From Streptomyces sp. TLI_053 (GTDB lineage: Bacteria; Actinomycetota; Actinomycetes; Streptomycetales; Streptomycetaceae), in NCBI RefSeq assembly GCF_900105395.1, contig NZ_LT629775.1:9575501-9639500 (forward strand): a stretch of DNA of 64,000 nucleotides, written 5' to 3'. Positions 36,782-44,479 of this stretch are shown here, piece by piece. The position numbers and the translations under genes were made by a program. The notes beneath the pieces are model-generated. The model worked only from the letters and a program-made list of their open reading frames with translations. It searched no databases and was not told the DNA's origin. Positions within the stretch are counted from its first letter, which is position 1, and the number at the start of each line of letters is the position of its first letter.

Positions 36782-37321
36782 ATGCGTTTGTCCCCGAAGC
36801 TCGTCGGTCCCGCTGTGGCGGTGTGTCTGGCCCTGGGCGGAACCGTCGCGGCGGCCCCGCCCGCCCCGCAGTCGCCGTCCAGGACGGCGGCCCAGTACTG
36901 TGCGACCGTCGTCAGCAAGACCCTGGATCCCGCCGGGCACTCCCGTGTCCTCGGCGAGGCATGCTCGGCCGTGTCCCGCGAGGACGCCCTCGCCCTCGCG
37001 GACGCCCCCAACCGCACGGCCGGCCAGCGCAACACCCCGGTCCGCACGCTGCTCCTGGATGAGTACAAGGACGAAAACCGCGAAACCAGCATCTACTCGT
37101 TCTACGGCGACGCCGGCGGCTGCGACGCGGAGGGCTACCACCTCGTCAACTACTACGAGATCGCGCTGAGCGTGTCCTCGATGGACGGCTACTACGGCTG
37201 CAACAAGGTCCACCTGTGGAACATGAACCAGCGGGAGTCGAACCCCGACCCCGACCTGCCGGCCTTCAGCCTCGGCTCCTTCAACGACAGCGTCCGCGAG
37301 CTCCAGGTCTACCGCGGCTGA
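36782..37321 (+). CDS. Secreted hypothetical protein
   Basis: 179 residues with a signal peptide (MRLSPKLVGPAVAVCLALGG, cleavage near AAA/APP). The mature part has four or five Cys (QYCATVV, GEACSAV, GGCDAEG, YYGCNK) that could form disulfides, and Tyr/Asn-rich strands (SIYSFYGDAGG, YHLVNYYEIALSVSSMDGYY). I do not recognise a family. It ends 11 bases before the IS1182-type inverted end, so its terminator may be replaced by the hairpin inside that element. Confidence 0.7.
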   Translation: MRLSPKLVGPAVAVCLALGGTVAAAPPAPQSPSRTAAQYCATVVSKTLDPAGHSRVLGEACSAVSREDALALADAPNRTAGQRNTPVRTLLLDEYKDENRETSIYSFYGDAGGCDAEGYHLVNYYEIALSVSSMDGYYGCNKVHLWNMNQRESNPDPDLPAFSLGSFNDSVRELQVYRG

Positions 37322-37389
37322 GCCCGCACACCGCGGGTGGCCCGTCCCCGGTTCCGGGACGCTGTTGGCTACTTCCGGCCTCGCCGTGA

Positions 37390-37430
37390 CGTCGGTTCCC
37401 AGGACCTGGTTGTGGTCCTGGGAACCGACG
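37390..37430. repeat. 17-bp hairpin inside left IS1182 end
   Basis: A perfect inverted repeat of 17 bases (37390-37406 and 37414-37430, loop tggttgt) lies between the element end and the transposase start. In insertion sequences such hairpins shield the transposase from outside transcription. Confidence 0.8.
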
Positions 37431-37452
37431 TTGTCGTACGGGGAGGGTGTCG

Positions 37453-37729
37453 ATGTCGCTGCGACCGGAGCGGTCTGGGGAGATCCCGGCGGAGACAGTT
37501 CGGGTGGCGCGGGCCGCGTTCCCGAAGGGGAGTCTGGCGATCCGGGTGCGGGACGAGCTGGGAGCGCTGTTGTGCGACGAGCAGTTCGCGGACCTGTCCC
37601 CAGCGCGCGGGAAGCCTGCCTGGTCACCGGGCCGGCTGGCGCTTGTACTGGTGTTGCAGTTCGTGGAAGGGCTCACCGACCGGCAGGCTGCGGAGGCGGC
37701 GCGAGCGCGGATCGACCAAGTACGCCCTC
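37453..37729 (+). pseudogene. IS1182-family transposase, 5' fragment
   Basis: The ATG at 37453 (ggaggg upstream) starts MSLRPERSGEIPAETVRVAR, followed by LPARGKPAWSPGRLALVLVL-like sequence (here DLSPARGKPAWSPGRLALV) and QFVEGLTDRQAAEAARARID, the N-terminal part of IS1182 transposases. The expected RIDWKYAL is read as RID then, after loss of two bases near 37716, KYAL in another frame. The frame is then broken at 37730 by intron-like sequence, and the DDE core is absent. Inactive. Confidence 0.85.
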
Positions 37730-38178
37730 GTGAGCCACGAGGCGCCATCATTCCGGGCAAGGGTGAGAGACCCTTGCCGCTGGTCTGTCGTAGCAGACTG
37801 GCGAAGCTGAGGGCAGCCTGACCGCGGAGACGCGCGGAAGGGCGGCAAGCAGCCCTGTCAACGACGGGACGCATCGGCACTGCCAGACGGTGCGGGCCCG
37901 GCAAGGGAGACGAGACGCCGTACGAGAGGAACCAGCGCCTGAAGCCCCGTAACACTTGAACCGGCTCCGACCTGGCGGATCGGGGCCGGGAAGCAGTGCT
38001 CGACCCCCGTGAATCGCGCGGGGGCGTCTCCGGAGCCGGACAGGTGCGCCGGCGGGGAGGCCGTGCTGAAAGCCTGTGGCGTAGGCACGGCGAAGCTGCC
38101 CGGGGTACAGCTGGGCGGCTCACTCGACAACCGGATGGTGGTGAACGTGGGAAGCGTCGTGGTGTCGCCCTTCCCGTC
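37730..38178 (+). mobile_element. Probable group II intron fragment (5' domain I region)
   Basis: The sequence starts gtgagcc directly after a transposase codon and continues with short phrases typical of bacterial group II intron RNA: gggcaagggtgagagaccct, gtagcagactggcgaagctg, ggaggccgtgctgaaagcct, gtggcgtaggcacggcgaag and gtggtgaacgtgggaagcgt. No intron-encoded reverse transcriptase and no domain V hairpin are present; the fragment ends at the TA where the IS630-type element begins. The call rests on remembered sequence style, not on a covariance search. Confidence 0.6.
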
Positions 38179-38798
38179 TACTGACCTTGAAGTCGTGGTG
38201 TCGCCATTGTGAGACCAGTCCCGGTGAGGCATCCGTCGATGATGCCGCTGCGATATTGGATCTGGCGAAGACCATGTCGCAGTCGCCGGATGAGGTGGTC
38301 GGGGTCGGTGAAGGCGGCGTTGGCGTGGGTGGTCCGACGGAGTACCGACCAGATGCCTTCCACCGGGTTGAGGTCGGGTGCGTAGGGCGGCAGGTGGTAG
38401 GCGGTGACCCAGTCCTGTGCGTCGACGAAGGCCCGCATCCGGCGGTCCTTATGGACGTTCAAGTTGTCCCGGACGAGGACGATCGGACCGTTCAACTGCT
38501 GGTGGGCTGCGATGATGAGGTCTCGGTACTCGGTCCGGGCGAAGCTTTGACGGCCGCCGCTCCTGTGGTCCGTGTGCCGTTTGGGCCGGTGGATCAGGCG
38601 GGAGCGTTCGCCGGCTCTGTAACAGCACAGGGCGGCTGTGGAGAACCGGCGCTGGGAACGGCCCCTCACCCGGACAACCGGGGTGGATCCGCGCTTTCCC
38701 CAGGTGCGGGAGGTCGGCGGCGTCATCGAGGACCCGGCTTCGTCCTCGAAGACGACTCGGGCCCCGAGCGCCGCCGCGGTGGTTCCAGGTGCGGCCAC
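38178..38798 (-). CDS. IS630-family transposase, second frame (DDE part)
   Basis: About 206 residues in frame. The DDE catalytic triad is visible: first D in VVFEDEAGSS, second D in VLVRDNLNVHKDRRM, and E in YAPDLNPVEGIWSVLRR. It is the catalytic half that cuts and joins the element ends at TA. It lacks its own convincing start and is probably made by frameshifting from the HTH frame. Both frames look undamaged, so the element may still be mobile. Confidence 0.88.
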   Translation of the reverse strand: MAAPGTTAAALGARVVFEDEAGSSMTPPTSRTWGKRGSTPVVRVRGRSQRRFSTAALCCYRAGERSRLIHRPKRHTDHRSGGRQSFARTEYRDLIIAAHQQLNGPIVLVRDNLNVHKDRRMRAFVDAQDWVTAYHLPPYAPDLNPVEGIWSVLRRTTHANAAFTDPDHLIRRLRHGLRQIQYRSGIIDGCLTGTGLTMATPRLQGQ

Positions 38799-39293
38799 GC
38801 CTCCTTCACCCAGCCGGCCACCGCTGTCCCGTCACGCTCGACGGCTCGACGGGCCGGGACCTGATGGCTCCAGCCTCGGCGCCGCAGCATCTGGGAGATG
38901 CCCGACAGCGTCTTGATCCTGGCCGGCGTCCACCGTTGGTCCGGCCGGCCGTGAGCGAGCGGGCCCCTGGCCAGTTCTTCTTCGAGCACGGCGAACAGTG
39001 TGTCGCTCAGCTTCGGCAGGGATACCGGTCCACGGGAACGAACCGCGTCCCGACCGCACTTGCGCCAGGACCGGCGCCACCGCTGGACGGACCGCACGCC
39101 GACCCGTAACTCCTTCGCGATGTCCGGGTTTCCCCGCCCCTCGGCGAACATGGTGACTGCTTCCATCCTGATCCGCTCGCGAAACGCTTGCCGCTCCGCG
39201 CTCAGACCCCCACCCTGCGGATACCTCATACACCCGGCATACCGCGACGATCACCAACCGTCAGCCCCCACGACAAGACGACTTCAAGGTCAG
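38181..39293 (-). mobile_element. IS630-family insertion sequence, complete
   Basis: 1113 bases bounded by inverted ends ctgaccttgaagtcg (38181-38195) and cgacttcaaggtcag (39279-39293), with TA on both sides (38179-38180 and 39294-39295), the target duplication expected for IS630/Tc1-mariner elements. It holds a two-frame transposase on the minus strand. The stop of the second frame (TAG, 38178-38180) uses the duplicated TA. It sits exactly between the intron-like fragment and the truncated barstar gene. Confidence 0.92.
38723..39229 (-). CDS. IS630-family transposase, first frame (HTH part)
   Basis: 168 residues from MRYPQGGGLSAERQAFRERI. It carries two helix-turn-helix units: GRGNPDIAKELRVGVRSVQR (HTH_29/32 type) and later TPARIKTLSGISQMLRRRGW. 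The end overlaps the catalytic frame by 76 bases; ribosomal frameshifting there would join the two, as in many IS630 elements. It is the upstream half of the transposase and binds the element ends. Confidence 0.88.
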   Translation of the reverse strand: MRYPQGGGLSAERQAFRERIRMEAVTMFAEGRGNPDIAKELRVGVRSVQRWRRSWRKCGRDAVRSRGPVSLPKLSDTLFAVLEEELARGPLAHGRPDQRWTPARIKTLSGISQMLRRRGWSHQVPARRAVERDGTAVAGWVKEAWPHLEPPRRRSGPESSSRTKPGPR

Positions 39294-39295
39294 TA

Positions 39296-39493
39296 ACGGC
39301 CAGTTGTGGCCGAAGTAGCCGGGGAACGCCAGCGTCCGCGCCCACTCGGCGAACAGGGCGGCCGCGGTCCGGCAGTTCGCGCCCCGGACGAGGCGGAGCC
39401 GGTCCGCGCCGGTGGCGAAGCCCGCCCAGGTCCGGCCCGGCAGGAGGTCCCACCGGGCCGGACCTGGGCGGGGGGCCGGAAGCCACGGGCACG
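39296..39493 (-). pseudogene. Truncated barstar-like RNase inhibitor
   Basis: Read on the minus strand, WDLLPGRTWAGFATGADRLR, then NCRTAAALFAEWARTLAFPG and YFGHNW match the N-terminal half of barstar: the helix with CRTAAALF and the FPxYFGxNWDA element that contacts barnase-type enzymes. After HNWP the frame leaves the family at the TA of the IS630-type element and the C-terminal half is missing. No ATG or GTG is in frame after the RNase stop (only CTG), so the start may be damaged too. It lies directly downstream of the RNase gene. Confidence 0.7.
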
Positions 39494-39925
39494 TCAGCAG
39501 CCTTCGGCGATCTCGCGGAAGTTGGCGTAGTGGTCGTTGGTGTACCAGGTCCGCTCGGTGTTGTCGTCGCGGACCAGGCGCTCGGCGGCCGGGAGGATGA
39601 TGGGCGTCGGGTGGGGGTTGACGTCGTACTCGTGGTAGTCGCCGCCGGACGGGAGGTCCCCGCTGCGGTTGTGGTACGGGCCGCTGCCCCGGATGTACGC
39701 CGGGCCCGAAATCTTGAAGTTGACCGGGCGGAAGTTGGTGGGCCACCCGATGCCCCGCCAGATGCGGCAGGCCCGTTCGACCTGCCCCGGGAAGTCCTCG
39801 ACGGGGAGCGGGGGTTGGATGACCGCCCGGACGGCCGGAGCGGCGGCCAGCGCGGGAGCGGCGGGGGCGAGCGGACAGGCCAGGGCGAGGACGAGCGCGG
39901 CCTGGGCTAGACGGCGGAGGGTCAT
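39494..39925 (-). CDS. Secreted guanyl-type ribonuclease (barnase / RNase Sa family)
   Basis: 143 residues from the ATG at 39925. A signal peptide (MTLRRLAQAALVLALACPLA, cleavage around ALAA) precedes a mature enzyme of about 110 residues. Active-site elements of microbial RNases are present: YHEYDVNP with the catalytic Glu, the downstream Arg of ERLVRDDNTERTWYT, and His in NDHYANFREI. FRPVNFKISGPAYIRGSGPY is the typical substrate-loop region. The enzyme would cleave RNA after G outside the cell or in competitors. The adjoining inhibitor gene is truncated, which is unusual because the inhibitor normally protects the producer. Confidence 0.85.
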   Translation of the reverse strand: MTLRRLAQAALVLALACPLAPAAPALAAAPAVRAVIQPPLPVEDFPGQVERACRIWRGIGWPTNFRPVNFKISGPAYIRGSGPYHNRSGDLPSGGDYHEYDVNPHPTPIILPAAERLVRDDNTERTWYTNDHYANFREIAEGC

Positions 39926-40137
39926 GGGGGTTCCCGATTCGGTGCGGCGGTGTGTACACAGAAGGGGTACCACTCAGCCGCCGAACACCCGCCGGGCCAC
40001 GCCGCACCCACCCCACCCCCCACCCGTCCGGGCGGCACCCCCACCACCTGCGGAGGCCCCGCCAAGGCCCCGGCGGGGACCGGTGGAGGTGGGGTGGCGT
40101 GGAAGGATCGGTTGGTGGGGTCGGGGTTTGGGGGCGG

Positions 40138-40318
40138 TCAGGCCGGACGGCGGGAGGGGTCGCCCTGGTAGGCGAAGGGCGTGAAGGCCACGATCCGCAG
40201 CACCTCGCCCTCCTCCAGCGGGACCGAGTCGTAGTCGCGGGTGGCCCAGTCGCACGAACCGCCGCTGAACTCGGCGTCGGCGCAGAACAGGAGGCTGCAT
40301 TCGAGCCGGGCGCTGGGC
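40138..40318 (-). pseudogene. Fragment of unknown protein
   Basis: The minus-strand frame ending at 40138-40140 reads SARLECSLLFCADAEFSGGS, then CDWATRDYDSVPLEEGEVLR and IVAFTPFAYQGDPSRRPA, which has natural protein composition. Upstream it meets a perfect 22-base inverted repeat at 40316-40372 and turns into low-quality sequence. It is probably the C-terminal remnant of a gene truncated by rearrangement. I do not recognise the family. Confidence 0.45.
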
Positions 40319-40372
40319 CGCCGCCTCGCGGGGTGATCACCGGCACCGGCATCACCCCGCGAGGCGGCGGCC
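40316..40372. repeat. Perfect 22-bp inverted repeat
   Basis: Arms 40316-40337 and 40351-40372 are exact reverse complements separated by 13 bases (caccggcaccggc). It lies where the protein-like fragment at 40138-40318 stops making sense. It could be a terminator or the end of a small mobile element. Confidence 0.85.
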
Positions 40373-40596
40373 AAGCCGCGCCCGCAACCTGCCGGGCCAT
40401 CCTTCATCCCCGCGAACTCTCCCCCGCACACCGCCAGACCAGGATCCAACCCCGCCGGGTCAAGCGCCCGATCTCGACGTTTGCCTACAACATGACCAGG
40501 AAGAGCATCCCGGTCCAGAACGCGAAGATCACCATCGAGGGCACCACTGCCATCGATCGGACACGCCGACGGCGAACCTAAACCTCCCCGTCTTGG

Positions 40597-40725
40597 GTCA
40601 AGACCAGCCTCCAACATCAGCTCACCGGCGCCGCCATCAACCTCGCCCGCTTCGATGCCCACCTCACCGGCCAACGCCGAGCCCCCACCCGCACCAGCCG
40701 CTTCACGACACTCCGCCCCGCTGGA
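40597..40725 (+). pseudogene. IS1182-family transposase, 3' fragment
   Basis: The plus-strand frame reads VKTSLQHQLTGAAINLARFD, then AHLTGQRRAPTRTSRFTTLR and PA, the usual C-terminus of IS1182/DDE transposases (AAINLxRLxAW...RTSRFAALxPA). It is cut at its 5' side by a TAA at 40579 in the same frame. A 14-bp hairpin (40713-40726 with 40730-40743) and the right inverted end follow. The missing core is not found elsewhere in the window. Confidence 0.75.
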
Positions 40726-40801
40726 CAAGGTCCAGCGGGGCGGAATTGGCCAACAGCGTCCCGGTTCCGGGGACGGGCCACCCGCCCGAAAACGGGACCG
40801 G

Positions 40802-41278
40802 TCAGAGGGCCAGGGCGGGTACCCACGTGCCGACGCTCTGGCAGGGGGCGGTGAACACGTCGCCGGTGACCTGGCCCATCAGGCACAGGCCGGTGCCGAC
40901 GTCCTGGAGCTGGAACGCGCCGTCCTGCACCTCCTGGTAGTTCCACTGCTGGGAGGCGGCACCCGCGGTGCAGGGGCTGGTGTGAACGGTTCCGTCCGCG
41001 TCGCTGTCCAGACACTGCCCACTGGCCCGGTTGGTGTACGTCACCGGGCCGCCCTGGGCCAGCAGGGTCCACTTCCACTGCTGGTCCTTCTCCAGCGCGT
41101 TGCACAGGCTGGTGGAGACCGAGATGCCGCCGGCGTTCTCCAGGCAGCGGTCGGACATGTACTGCTTCAGCCGCACCGTGCTGCCCGGCAGCGGGACGGT
41201 GGCCGAGGCCGGCGTCGTGGCGGTCAGGGCGAACACGGCGGCGGCCGCGGCGGCGGTGAACAGGAACTTACGGCGCAT
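40802..41278 (-). CDS. Secreted ricin-type lectin-like protein
   Basis: 158 residues from the ATG at 41278. Signal peptide MRRKFLFTAAAAAAVFALTA, cleavage near ASA. The mature part follows a beta-trefoil (RICIN) pattern with three Cys-containing repeats and QxW motifs: RCLENAGG...QQWKW, QCLDSDADG...SQQWNY, LCLMGQVTG near the end with SVGTWV. RICIN domains bind galactose- or xylan-like sugars. There is no attached catalytic domain, so it is a free lectin. It ends 17 bases from the right IS1182-type end. Confidence 0.85.
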   Translation of the reverse strand: MRRKFLFTAAAAAAVFALTATTPASATVPLPGSTVRLKQYMSDRCLENAGGISVSTSLCNALEKDQQWKWTLLAQGGPVTYTNRASGQCLDSDADGTVHTSPCTAGAASQQWNYQEVQDGAFQLQDVGTGLCLMGQVTGDVFTAPCQSVGTWVPALAL

Positions 41279-43043
41279 CACTGGGATCCCTCCGGTCAAC
41301 GCGGCCGCGCATCGGCCGCGCCAGGACATACCCGGCCCAGGGCACCACCCGAGCATCCCACCCCAGACCGTCCCCCTATCGCACGCACCACCCGGCCCCG
41401 CACGGCCCAGTGCCGTGCTTTCCGCGACCCAACCGGCGAACGCTGAGCGCTGACCGAGTTGCACGCGCCCCTCGAACACCCTCGGTGTTGCTTTCGAAGG
41501 CGGTCTCCCCGCACCTGGGGGAGAGGGTCAGGCGCGGGACACCTCGAACTCGGCCGCCTCCAGCCGGCACCGGCGAGGATTCGGGAGATCTGTGTGACGC
41601 GGCTGGATCCGGAGTGGCACGGGATGCCTTCGCTGAAGGCTCTGCGCTGCGGCGTCGCGAAGGCGACGCGGCCCTGACCGTCGGTGCCGATCTCGACGGT
41701 GAAGTTGTCCGTGAGGGTGAGGTTCGGTGTTGACGCCGCGGCGACCTCGGCGCGGAACATGTTGACGCCTGCCCCGACGGGGCGATCGGCATGGCCGGGG
41801 TGTTGCCGTGGGGGTAGGTGGTGGCCGTGCCCGTGAAGGCGGCGTCCGGGCGGGACGGCCAGGCCGCCGTAGTCGCTCACCTGGTCGCCGCACACGTCCG
41901 CCGAAGCGAACGGTCAGGCCGGGCGATTCTCAACGACCCCGACAGGGCTCGCGGTGTCTCCTCGATCAAGGGTTGCAACGGTTGCAACAGGGCCACCCTC
42001 GTCTCGCCACACGGCCACTTGAAGACGTTCGACCTGCCGCTCCCCGGGCCGGACGCGGACTTCGACGACGCCGTTCTCCAGATCACGATCTTCCACGGCT
42101 GACGCCCGACTCGTCGCCGGCTGTCGCACCGAAGTCCCGGGCCTGGGACGTGATCCGCGTCCACGTTGCGCGGGGGCGGGCGCCCCGACGTCCGACCGGT
42201 TCCGTCAGGCCCCGGCAGCACCGAATCCACAGCCCCGGCCGGCCGGGGCTGTGGATTCGCGTCGCCCGATCCGGTGAGCCCGGGAACCGGGACGTCCTGG
42301 CCGTGATGGACGCGGGCCACGACGTGACGCGCCCGGCCCATCTGCTGCGCGACCTGCCCGTCGAGCCGGTCGGGCGCCTGCGCTCGGGAACGGGAAGCCC
42401 TGGGCGCGATCGCCATCGAGGTCACCCTCGTGCAGCCCGCTCGCCCGCTCGCCCGCTCGCTCGCCCGCCGACAGTCCGCGAGCCGGCAGACCGGAGGGCA
42501 GCCCTATCGCAGGCCCAGGACTACTGGCGGGAGGGGGTTGTTCCGACTGTGTGCTATTCCCACCTCTCCCACATGATCCTGGCCAGCGCCCGTTCGGCTC
42601 AGCCCGATTCCAGCGAGTCGGCCCGCCGACCGGGCTCGCCTCGTCGCGGACGGTCGAGGACATCGTCGGCAGTACCGACGCACCGCTTCCCCTCGCAGCC
42701 AGGGTCCTGCTTCGCGCTCGCCCGTGTGGCGGAGATTGACCAGACGCAATCCTGCCCCCGTTCGGACCGTCCCTGTTCTACCAAGGGCTGGGCCAGGAAT
42801 GCGGGCTTTCCTCCATGAGAACTCTGCGGCGTGCGGGTCCGCGTCGGCACGGGGCAGGAAACGCCCGACTGGGTGGAAGCTCACTGCCTCCGAGGAACGC
42901 GAGACAGACGGGGGTGCCTCCGGTAGTGCCTCTTCGCGTTGACGCCCCGGAGACCAGGCGCTAGGTTCACCAGTCTTTGTGAACAATTTGCTCAATGCCG
43001 ACCCACTTTTGAGGCGCTCGGCAGACAGACCCGACGGACCGAG
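41279..43043. other. Long region of decayed or non-coding sequence
   Basis: 1.77 kb without an intact gene I can support. Minus-strand sequence at about 41530-41900 reads as a secreted-type protein broken by at least two frameshifts (AFTGTATTYPHGNTPAMPIA in one frame; VNMFRAEVAAASTPNLTLTD and NFTVEIGTDGQGRVAFATPQ in another). A plus-strand frame at 41818-42102 is possible but weak. The 38-bp palindrome at 42222-42259 is described separately. The remainder holds shadow frames. Confidence 0.45.
42222..42259. repeat. Perfect 38-bp palindrome
   Basis: A spacer-free inverted repeat with 19-base arms, 42222-42240 and 42241-42259 (each arm cgaatccacagccccggcc on one strand). No gene ends close to it. 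It may be an orphan terminator or a recombination/replication-related site. Confidence 0.85.
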
Positions 43044-44414
43044 ATGGCAACACACCCCCTTACCGCGCTGAGAGCCTCGACCGGCCTCTCGCAGACCGCG
43101 TACGCGCAACTGATAGCGCGCACGCACGCGGAGCTCGGACACGGACAGATGGCCGCACGCCGGGAGAAGGTGTCCCGCTGGGAATCCGGCCGAATCGCCC
43201 CGGAGTTCAGCGCCCAACTCGCCATCGCCCGCATCCACCAGGTGGACAACGACCTCGTGCTCCGCCTGGGCTGGCCGCAGTGGCTCATGGTCGCCACAGG
43301 CGACCACCACCTCCTCCAGCAGCCGTGGAGCCCGCGCGGTGCCATGGCCCTCTCACGGTTCGCCGCAGACACGACAGGGAGTCGCAGCTCCGGCCCGATC
43401 GCCACCGGTGCCTCCCTCGGCGCCCTGATCCGCGGCGCCGTGGCAGCCCTTGACAGCGGCTCCCTCCCGCCGGAGCGCGATGGCCCCCGCATCGCCCCCG
43501 AAACACTCTCCTGGGCCGAGGCCCGCATCCGCGCCCTCGAGGAACTGGAGACCGGCACCCCCGTCTCCCCGGACGCCCTCCACCTGGCCGCGCGCACCGA
43601 ACACCACTTGATCGGCGACCTCCTGACCCGCGGCGGATACGACCGCGCCACCGGCACGCGGCTGCTCCTGCTCTCCGCCCGCACCGCCACACTGTGCACC
43701 TGGACGAGCTACACCCTGGGAGAGGACGCCCGGACCGAGCGCTACAACCTGGCGGCGATCAGCGCCGCCGCCGCCGCGGGGGCCTCCCGCCACGTCGCCG
43801 CCTTCCTCACACAGCTCTGCTTCAGGCACCATCGCCGCGGTCACCCCGAAGACGTGCTCTCCCTGCTCCGGGCCGCCCGCACCATCGTCCCCCGCCCCAC
43901 CCCCCGACTGGCCGTCCTCCTGCACACCCATCGGGCCCTCGCCCTCGCTCGGCTCCGCGAACCCACCACCAGCATGAGATCCCTGGAACACGCCGAACGC
44001 GCCTTCGCCGCGAGCCCTCGGACGTGGGACCCGGAAGCCGACCCCACGGGCGCCAGCATCGACGAGGGATACCTCGCCCTCTCGCGCGGCACCACCTGGC
44101 TGCACCTGGGGCAGCCGATGCGTGCACTGTCCTGCTTCGACGCTCTGACGGGTGACGGCACGCCCTCGCACCGGCCCCCGACCCCCTATTCGGTCATCGA
44201 CCTGTGCCTGGTCGTGGAAGCCCAGTTGGCCGCCGACCGACTCGAGGAAGCCGCAGCCACCGCCCGCCACGCCGTCGAGCGCGCCGGCATCCTGCCGCCG
44301 GGAGTCGCCGACCGGTTCCGGGACCTCCTCACCCCCCACGCAGACAGACCCTCCGTACAGGAGGTCCTGGACCTCCTTACCGGGCGCCCCGCGCCGCGGC
44401 GCGCCACCGGCTGA
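43044..44414 (+). CDS. XRE-family regulator with TPR-like C-terminus
   Basis: 456 residues from MATHPLTALRASTGLSQTAY. The N-terminal HTH_XRE contains MAARREKVSRWESGRIAPEF; the rest is helical with TPR-like pairs (AARTEHHLIGDLLTRGGYDR, ATGTRLLLLSARTATLCTWT). It is a paralogue of the regulator at 4727-6094, sharing the HTH core and the RLGWPQWL and GYDRATGTRLL landmarks. It lies 65 bases upstream of dxr on the same strand and could be co-transcribed with or regulate it. The frame is open further upstream to 42939, but the HTH start fits 43044. Ligand unknown. Confidence 0.87.
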   Translation: MATHPLTALRASTGLSQTAYAQLIARTHAELGHGQMAARREKVSRWESGRIAPEFSAQLAIARIHQVDNDLVLRLGWPQWLMVATGDHHLLQQPWSPRGAMALSRFAADTTGSRSSGPIATGASLGALIRGAVAALDSGSLPPERDGPRIAPETLSWAEARIRALEELETGTPVSPDALHLAARTEHHLIGDLLTRGGYDRATGTRLLLLSARTATLCTWTSYTLGEDARTERYNLAAISAAAAAGASRHVAAFLTQLCFRHHRRGHPEDVLSLLRAARTIVPRPTPRLAVLLHTHRALALARLREPTTSMRSLEHAERAFAASPRTWDPEADPTGASIDEGYLALSRGTTWLHLGQPMRALSCFDALTGDGTPSHRPPTPYSVIDLCLVVEAQLAADRLEEAAATARHAVERAGILPPGVADRFRDLLTPHADRPSVQEVLDLLTGRPAPRRATG

Positions 44415-44479
44415 GGAGCGGCCCCGGCTCGCCCTCGAGCTCGCCCACCGCACCTCACCAGGCATGACAAAGGATTGAT

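Larger units (their letters stand above)
37333..40785. mobile_element. IS1182-type element ends bracketing a 3.45-kb mosaic
   Basis: Positions 37333-37369 and 40749-40785 are inverted copies of each other over 37 bases, with two mismatches in the centre. Immediately inside the left one begins an IS1182-family transposase frame; just inside the right one ends a fragment matching the usual C-terminus of the same family (40597-40725). A normal element of this family would be roughly half this size. The interior carries a group II intron-like fragment, an IS630-type element, a barstar remnant and an RNase gene. Either one element was opened and filled, or a left end and a right end from two copies now flank unrelated genes. 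Confidence 0.7.

Noticed and set aside
36023..37627. 534-residue minus-strand frame after the MATE gene
   Set aside because: It crosses the terminator, a secreted-protein gene and the IS end, so it cannot be one gene; only a short part looks like a decayed remnant.
38157..38206. Word gtcgtggtgtcgcc present both just outside and just inside the left IS630 end
   Set aside because: The TA duplication and inverted ends already define the boundary; a 14-base match next to the end is probably chance or an old local duplication.
41500..41530. Sequence gtctccccgcacctggggga resembling a type I-E CRISPR repeat
   Set aside because: Only one copy and no spacers or cas genes nearby; it is more simply a short hairpin.
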